NCBI GenBank assembly: GCA_009837685.1
Contig: VXTA01000252.1
Span: forward strand, 1-8,403
Direction: 5' to 3'
DNA from: Chloroflexota bacterium
Lineage (GTDB): Bacteria > Chloroflexota > Dehalococcoidia > Lucifugimonadales > Lucifugimonadaceae
DNA length: 8,403 bases
Below the pieces are notes generated by a model. The model did not search any database. It saw nothing but the letters and a program-made list of their open reading frames with translations, and was not told where the DNA came from. Positions 5,250 through 8,403 of the stretch are shown piece after piece; the stretch's first letter is position 1, and every line of letters begins with the position of its first letter. Made by a program: the position numbers and the translations under genes.

Positions 5250-5735
5250 CTATCGTGATCGCGATTCGCGGCTCTTTATGGCGACTAGGACTTCGTCGAC
5301 GGACATTCGTCCGACTGGGCCGGAGGCGTACATGGATCCGAAGACCACGCCGCCGCGAGAGATGAGGAGTTCGACGGGTTGCATGTAGCGGCCGTGGTGA
5401 TCGGTTGTCCACCATCCACCGAGGGGTTCGAACTCGGATTCGGTGAGGCCGTATGCGACGGGGAAAGTGAGTCCAAGTTCGTCGCGCATGGCTTTGACTT
5501 CGTCTTGAGTTCCGACGGTTGCGGCGATTATGCCAGCACCGAGTGCTTGGAGTTCGCTGAGACGCTCTTGGTAGCTGCCTAGCTGCCTTCGGCAGTAGCT
5601 TCACCAGGCGCCGCGGAAGAAAAGGAGGGCGAGGTAGCGCGATGACATGCCGCTGGGCATGTCGAGTTCATCACCATCGACGAGTTTGAATTTGAGTTGC
5701 GGCAGGCGGTCGCCTTGTTGGAGCATTTCAGACAT
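5250..5735 (-). CDS. Peroxiredoxin-like selenoprotein with in-frame UGA as selenocysteine
   Basis: From the ATG at 5735 one frame runs 161 residues to TAG at 5250-5252, interrupted by a single TGA at 5601-5603 (codon 45). Before it comes LALLFFRGAW (35-44); after it SYCRRQLGSYQERLSELQAL (46-65). That is the peroxiredoxin/AhpC-TSA active site FYRGxWCxxC with the first cysteine replaced by UGA, leaving a U45-x-x-C48 redox pair. Family sequence continues without shift: GAGIIAATVG, LTFPVAYGLTE, then MQPVELLISRGGVVFGSMY and GPVGRM near the C-terminus. The product would be a cytosolic thiol/selenol peroxidase or reductase of about 18 kDa. No Shine-Dalgarno is clear before ATG 5735; a TATAAT lies 48 nt upstream. 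Alternatives are a sequencing error or recent nonsense mutation. Conservation on both sides, the intact C48 and the exact position of the UGA favour selenocysteine. The internal ATG at 5489 has no ribosome-binding site and would omit the active site. Confidence 0.82.
5573..5600 (-). promoter_or_regulatory. Candidate bacterial SECIS stem-loop directly after the UGA
   Basis: The mRNA immediately 3' of the UGA can fold in two ways. One is an 8-bp stem with a bulged C: CUA+CUGCC, GAA loop, GGCAG+(C)UAG (5579-5598). The other is a longer form pairing AGC...UGCC with GGCA...GCU around an 11-nt loop containing GG (5573-5600). Bacterial SECIS elements lie within the coding sequence just downstream of UGA and carry a G early in the apical loop, which both forms have. 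The loop is nearer the UGA than in the E. coli fdhF example, so the exact structure is uncertain. Confidence 0.45.
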
Positions 5736-5782
5736 TAGCGGTATACGCAGGTTGGTCGGGGTTGGTATCGCGAATGCTATGG

Positions 5783-5788
5783 ATTATA
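5783..5788 (-). promoter_or_regulatory. Candidate -10 box for the peroxiredoxin-like selenoprotein gene
   Basis: A perfect TATAAT on the minus strand lies between the SulP stop (5826) and the selenoprotein ATG (5735). A -35 match at 17-18 nt is poor (GAAAGC). The gene may have its own promoter or be read through from the transporter 90 bp upstream. Confidence 0.4.
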
Positions 5789-5825
5789 GCCGCGACGTTT
5801 GAGTTGCTTTCGTGGCGTGGCTGGC

Positions 5826-7490
5826 TTAAGTTTCGCGTTCGGTTTCGAAGCCGAGCATTTCGAGTGCTACTACTTTTGCGCTTTCCAAGTCGTCGACGAG
5901 GTGTTCTTCCGAGACTTTGTCGATCGCGTTGAGGGCGCGAAGGGTGGTTTCGGGGACGCCGCCAAGTCCCGCCAATATGCAATGCGTGTCTTCTGCGATG
6001 GCTACGTCGATCATCTGCTCGACAACCAGCGCGGCGCTGTCGTCGATGAACACAGTATCGGTGAAGTCTAGGATCACGACTTCGTGTTCACGGATGTCTT
6101 CGCTGATAGTGGTGATAAGTCGGCTGGATGATGAAACTGTGAAGCTTCCCCTCAGGGCGATGACTCCGACTCGCGCGGAGAGCATGTCGAACGATCGGGC
6201 GGCTTTGTATCCGGTGAAGAATACTTGGTCGAGGATAGGTACTGAGACGACGCTGTCGAGTTCGAGGCGTTCGAGTTGTCTGGCGGTCGCCATCCCGGCG
6301 GCGATGAGGCCGATGGCGACTGCGGTTACGAGGTCGAGGAACACCGTCAAAAACATAGTGATGACCATGACGATGAGGTGTTCGCGTTGGACGCGATGGA
6401 TGCGGGTGATGAATCGCCAGTCGATAATGTCCCAACCCACTTTAAGGAGAATGCCGGCCAATACGGCGTGTGGGATGTTTTCGACGTATCTTCCGATTCC
6501 GAGGACCAGAGCGAGGAGGATTGAGGCGTAGATGACACCGGATATTGGGGTTCTCCCGCCGCCGCGAAGGTTGACCACGGTGCCGAGAGTTGCGCCTGAA
6601 CCGGGGAGCCCGCCAATGAATCCGGCGATGGTGTTACCTATGCCTTGCCCGACGAGTTCCTTGTTGGCGTTATGCCGCGTACGTGTCATCGAGTCGGCGA
6701 TGAGTGAAGTCAGGAGGCTGTCGATGGAACCGAGTAAGGCGATGATAAGGGCGGGTTGTACGGCCTTCACGAGGAAATCGCCGGAGATTTGCGGTATATG
6801 AAGGCTTGGCAGTCCGGAGGGTACTTCGCCAATGACGGGAGCGCTGGTGAGCCATAGAACGCCAAGTAAAGAGCCGGTGACTAGCGCGGCGAGTGTAGAA
6901 GGAAAATAACGATGGAGTTTTTCTGGCCATAATATGCCTACTGCCAGAGTGGCGGCGGCAATGGTCAAGGCTCCGAAATGGACGTTGGGTATCGCATCAG
7001 GTATGGCGCGGATGGCGCCGACGGGTCCGCCGGAGACGCCTTCAGCACCGACGAATGGGAGGATTTGAAGGATGATGATTATCACGCCGATGCCGGACAT
7101 GAACCCGGAGATGACGGAGTATGGCGTGTATGCGACGAATCGTCCGATTTTGAGAACGCCGAGGAGGATCTGGATAATGCCGGCTAGGACAACAATGCCG
7201 AAAGCTTCGCCGAGGTTGTCAGGTCCGGCGAGGGTTACGACGGTGGCCATGGCGACGGTCATGGGACCGGTGGGTCCGGAAATCTGAGATTTGGTACCGC
7301 CAAATACGGAGGCGAAGAATCCTACAGCGATAGCGCCGTATATACCGGCGATGGCGCCGAGACCTGATGCGACGCCAAATGCGAGGGCGACGGGGAGTCC
7401 AACGACGGTTGCGGTGAGTCCGCCGAAGATATCTCCTTTTAGGGTTTCCAGATCGTAATTGAAACTGAATCTTTTCACGACCTGTTCCAA
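5826..7490 (-). CDS. SulP-family anion transporter with STAS domain, BicA-like
   Basis: This 554-residue protein has the full SulP architecture: a transmembrane core (about 20-400) and a cytosolic STAS domain (about 440-545). The core starts DIFGGLTATVVGLPVALAFG (20-39) and contains FGGTKSQISGPTGPMTVAMA (63-82), the SulP phosphopantetheine-like signature region, and VISGFMSGIGVIIIILQILP (126-145). GSIDSLLTSLIADSMTRTRH (254-273) follows, where D257 and T261 align by motif with sodium-site residues of cyanobacterial BicA. These blocks resemble BicA more than classical sulfate permeases, so sodium-coupled bicarbonate uptake is a reasonable guess; sulfate or another anion cannot be excluded. In the STAS domain FTDTVFIDDSAALVV (476-490) has the conserved DS pair (D484, S485). 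The start is a TTG at 7490, supported by AGGGGG five nucleotides upstream. No ATG or better-placed GTG exists near it. Confidence 0.9.
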   Translation of the reverse strand: MEQVVKRFSFNYDLETLKGDIFGGLTATVVGLPVALAFGVASGLGAIAGIYGAIAVGFFASVFGGTKSQISGPTGPMTVAMATVVTLAGPDNLGEAFGIVVLAGIIQILLGVLKIGRFVAYTPYSVISGFMSGIGVIIIILQILPFVGAEGVSGGPVGAIRAIPDAIPNVHFGALTIAAATLAVGILWPEKLHRYFPSTLAALVTGSLLGVLWLTSAPVIGEVPSGLPSLHIPQISGDFLVKAVQPALIIALLGSIDSLLTSLIADSMTRTRHNANKELVGQGIGNTIAGFIGGLPGSGATLGTVVNLRGGGRTPISGVIYASILLALVLGIGRYVENIPHAVLAGILLKVGWDIIDWRFITRIHRVQREHLIVMVITMFLTVFLDLVTAVAIGLIAAGMATARQLERLELDSVVSVPILDQVFFTGYKAARSFDMLSARVGVIALRGSFTVSSSSRLITTISEDIREHEVVILDFTDTVFIDDSAALVVEQMIDVAIAEDTHCILAGLGGVPETTLRALNAIDKVSEEHLVDDLESAKVVALEMLGFETERET

Positions 7491-7495
7491 TTACG

Positions 7496-7501
7496 CCCCC
7501 T
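7496..7501 (-). promoter_or_regulatory. Ribosome-binding site that fixes a TTG start for the SulP gene
   Basis: AGGGGG on the minus strand lies 5 nt before TTG 7488-7490. The next possible start, a GTG four codons later (7476-7478), would be 17 nt away, so the TTG is preferred. Confidence 0.6.
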
Positions 7502-7586
7502 ATTAACTACAGATTCCCCTCAATTATGTGGAGTTATTTTACGCGGCATGATTCAAGGCTGCGTAGAGACAATCGTCACAATTTCT

Positions 7587-7614
7587 TGTAAAAGCGTAAG
7601 TGTAAAAGCGTAAG
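7587..7614. repeat. Tandem duplication of a 14-bp unit
   Basis: TGTAAAAGCGTAAG occurs twice head-to-tail with no mismatch (7587-7600 and 7601-7614) in the divergent intergenic region between the transporter and dxs. It may be a pair of binding sites for a regulator or a simple slippage duplication; flanking sequence does not extend the repeat. Confidence 0.7.
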
Positions 7615-7633
7615 CATTTTGGATTTTCGCGGT

Positions 7634-7664
7634 GCTCAGTATGCCGCTTGGATGGCAACTGAGC
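7634..7664. repeat. Strong inverted repeat upstream of dxs
   Basis: GCTCAGT (7634-7640) pairs with ACTGAGC (7658-7664), and inside it TGCC (7642-7645) pairs with GGCA (7654-7657). The result is an 11-bp stem with one bulged A and an 8-nt loop. No T-run follows on either strand, so an intrinsic terminator is unlikely. It may be a regulator site or a leader structure for either divergent gene. Confidence 0.55.
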
Positions 7665-7780
7665 CGATGTATCAGAAACCTAGCCTGTGGTATATTTCAG
7701 TACATGCGACATTGAGGATCGTGAAGTGAAGCAGAGAAGGGTAGAAACGACGCTGCGCCCCATGTGGGAGGTCGAAATTA

Positions 7781-8403
7781 ATGACTGACCGTATATTGGA
7801 CCGTATAGATGCTCCTAGCGATCTGAAAGATCTGGGTTATGAGGAGCTAGAGCAGGTCGCACAAGAGGCTCGAGACACCATTATCTCGGTCATCACCGAG
7901 CGTGGCGGTCATCTCGCTTCCAATCTAGGTGTGGTTGAGTTGACGTTGGCGCTGCACAGGGTGTTTGAGAGCCCGAAAGACAGCATGGTGTGGGACACAA
8001 CCAACCAGATGTACACGCACAAGCTGGTTACGGGGCGTCGGGATGAGTTTCAGGACATTCGATTGGAAGGCGGGTTGTCGGGATTCGGTGAGCCGAAAGA
8101 GAGCGAGCATGACACCTTGGCGGCTGGTCATGCGGGCACCGGGTTATCAATCGCGCTTGGAATCGCGCAGAGCGCGGTAAATCAGGAGAGCGATTCGTGG
8201 ACGATTGCGGTGGTCGGTGATGGTGCGATGACTTCTGGTTCTAGTTTCGAAGCGCTCAACAATATTGTTCATCTGAATCCGGAGCGCATGATCGTTGTCC
8301 TAAATGACAACGGGATGTCGATCTCGGAGAACATCGGTTTCCTGACGAACTGGCGGAAGCGGTTGATTACGCATCCCGAGTTTCAGTCGATGATTGAGCG
8401 GAT
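7781..8403 (+). CDS. dxs: 1-deoxy-D-xylulose-5-phosphate synthase, N-terminal third (cut by window edge)
   Basis: DXS condenses pyruvate and glyceraldehyde-3-phosphate using thiamine diphosphate, the first step of the MEP isoprenoid pathway. The visible 207 residues align with the family start: LASNLGVVELTLALHRVF (45-62), SMVWDTTNQMYTHKLVTGRR (68-87), SEHDTLAAGHAGTGLSIALG (108-127), GDGAMTSGSSFEALNN (146-161) and VVLNDNGMSISEN (172-184). D147 and N177 are the expected Mg-TPP ligands. The normally conserved VGHQ is TTNQ here (T74, N75) and the GHSSTS motif is GHAGTG, so two active-site positions differ from the enterobacterial enzyme. This looks like a divergent subclade rather than decay, since all surrounding motifs are intact. 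The start ATG 7781 has GGGAGG (7766-7771) nine nucleotides upstream. About two thirds of the gene lies beyond the window. Confidence 0.9.
   Translation, partial: MTDRILDRIDAPSDLKDLGYEELEQVAQEARDTIISVITERGGHLASNLGVVELTLALHRVFESPKDSMVWDTTNQMYTHKLVTGRRDEFQDIRLEGGLSGFGEPKESEHDTLAAGHAGTGLSIALGIAQSAVNQESDSWTIAVVGDGAMTSGSSFEALNNIVHLNPERMIVVLNDNGMSISENIGFLTNWRKRLITHPEFQSMIER

Noticed and set aside
5250..5489. Stand-alone 79-residue protein on the minus strand
   Set aside because: It is the C-terminal half of the peroxiredoxin-like frame beyond the in-frame UGA. Its ATG lacks a ribosome-binding site and the product would lack the active site.
5086..5604. 172-residue Arg/Pro-rich ORF on the minus strand
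   Set aside because: Out of frame with the peroxiredoxin-like gene over most of its length and with shadow-type composition. The last 60 residues look more protein-like (with a CADCLVAACA segment), but no start codon supports them separately.
7762..7788. Eight-codon upstream ORF overlapping the dxs start
   Set aside because: The ATG at 7762 has no ribosome-binding site of its own; the GGGAGG within it serves dxs.

Overview
The window is about 8.4 kb of moderately GC-rich bacterial chromosome. It is compact, with genes on both strands and no rRNA, tRNA, CRISPR array or transposase that I can see. The gene set (cytosolic reductive-dehalogenase-like protein, bacterial GPP34 protein, winged-helix/membrane-protein pair, SulP transporter, an unusual DXS) together with dispersed intergenic hairpin repeats fits an uncultured Chloroflexota/Dehalococcoidia-type (SAR202-like) organism. 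That placement is inference from the style of the sequence, not from a marker gene.

Layout. 1-273 (-) is the N-terminus of an FAD/NAD(P)-binding oxidoreductase running off the left edge. 274-1085 is mostly non-coding: two related GC-rich hairpin repeats (about 685-727 and 961-1070) flank a 63-residue ORF of unknown function (737-928, -). 1086-2333 (-) encodes a corrinoid/4Fe-4S reductive-dehalogenase-like protein with no export signal. Its leader holds a TATAAT box and a perfect 16-bp palindrome. A second dispersed repeat (about 2471-2520) precedes a GPP34/GOLPH3-like protein (2630-3280, +). Two base pairs beyond its stop is the end of a convergent two-gene operon: a six-helix membrane protein (3594-4214, -) overlapping by ATGA a small winged-helix regulator (3283-3597, -). 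The operon promoter at 4288-4316 is overlapped by a clear inverted repeat, a likely autoregulatory operator. 4621-5097 (+) encodes an Smr domain joined to a C-terminal winged-helix-like segment.

The most striking item is at 5250-5735 (-): a thioredoxin-fold peroxiredoxin-like gene whose reading frame is interrupted by a single TGA exactly at the position of the active-site cysteine (FFRGAW-TGA-SYCRRQL). The frame and the family sequence continue intact on both sides, so this is most simply read as a selenocysteine-containing peroxiredoxin (U45, UxxC motif). A stem-loop starts immediately after the UGA. Ordinary gene calling would miss it or split it.

Upstream of it on the same strand is a BicA-like SulP anion transporter with a C-terminal STAS domain (5826-7490, TTG start). 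Divergent from that, 7781 to the right edge (+) is the N-terminal third of 1-deoxy-D-xylulose-5-phosphate synthase (isoprenoid MEP pathway), in which the usual GHQ active-site motif reads TNQ. The 290-bp divergent intergenic region carries a 14-bp tandem duplication and an 11-bp-stem inverted repeat. I see no single pathway linking all genes. The recurring themes are redox chemistry (flavoprotein, Fe-S/corrinoid protein, selenoprotein) and small self-regulated units.
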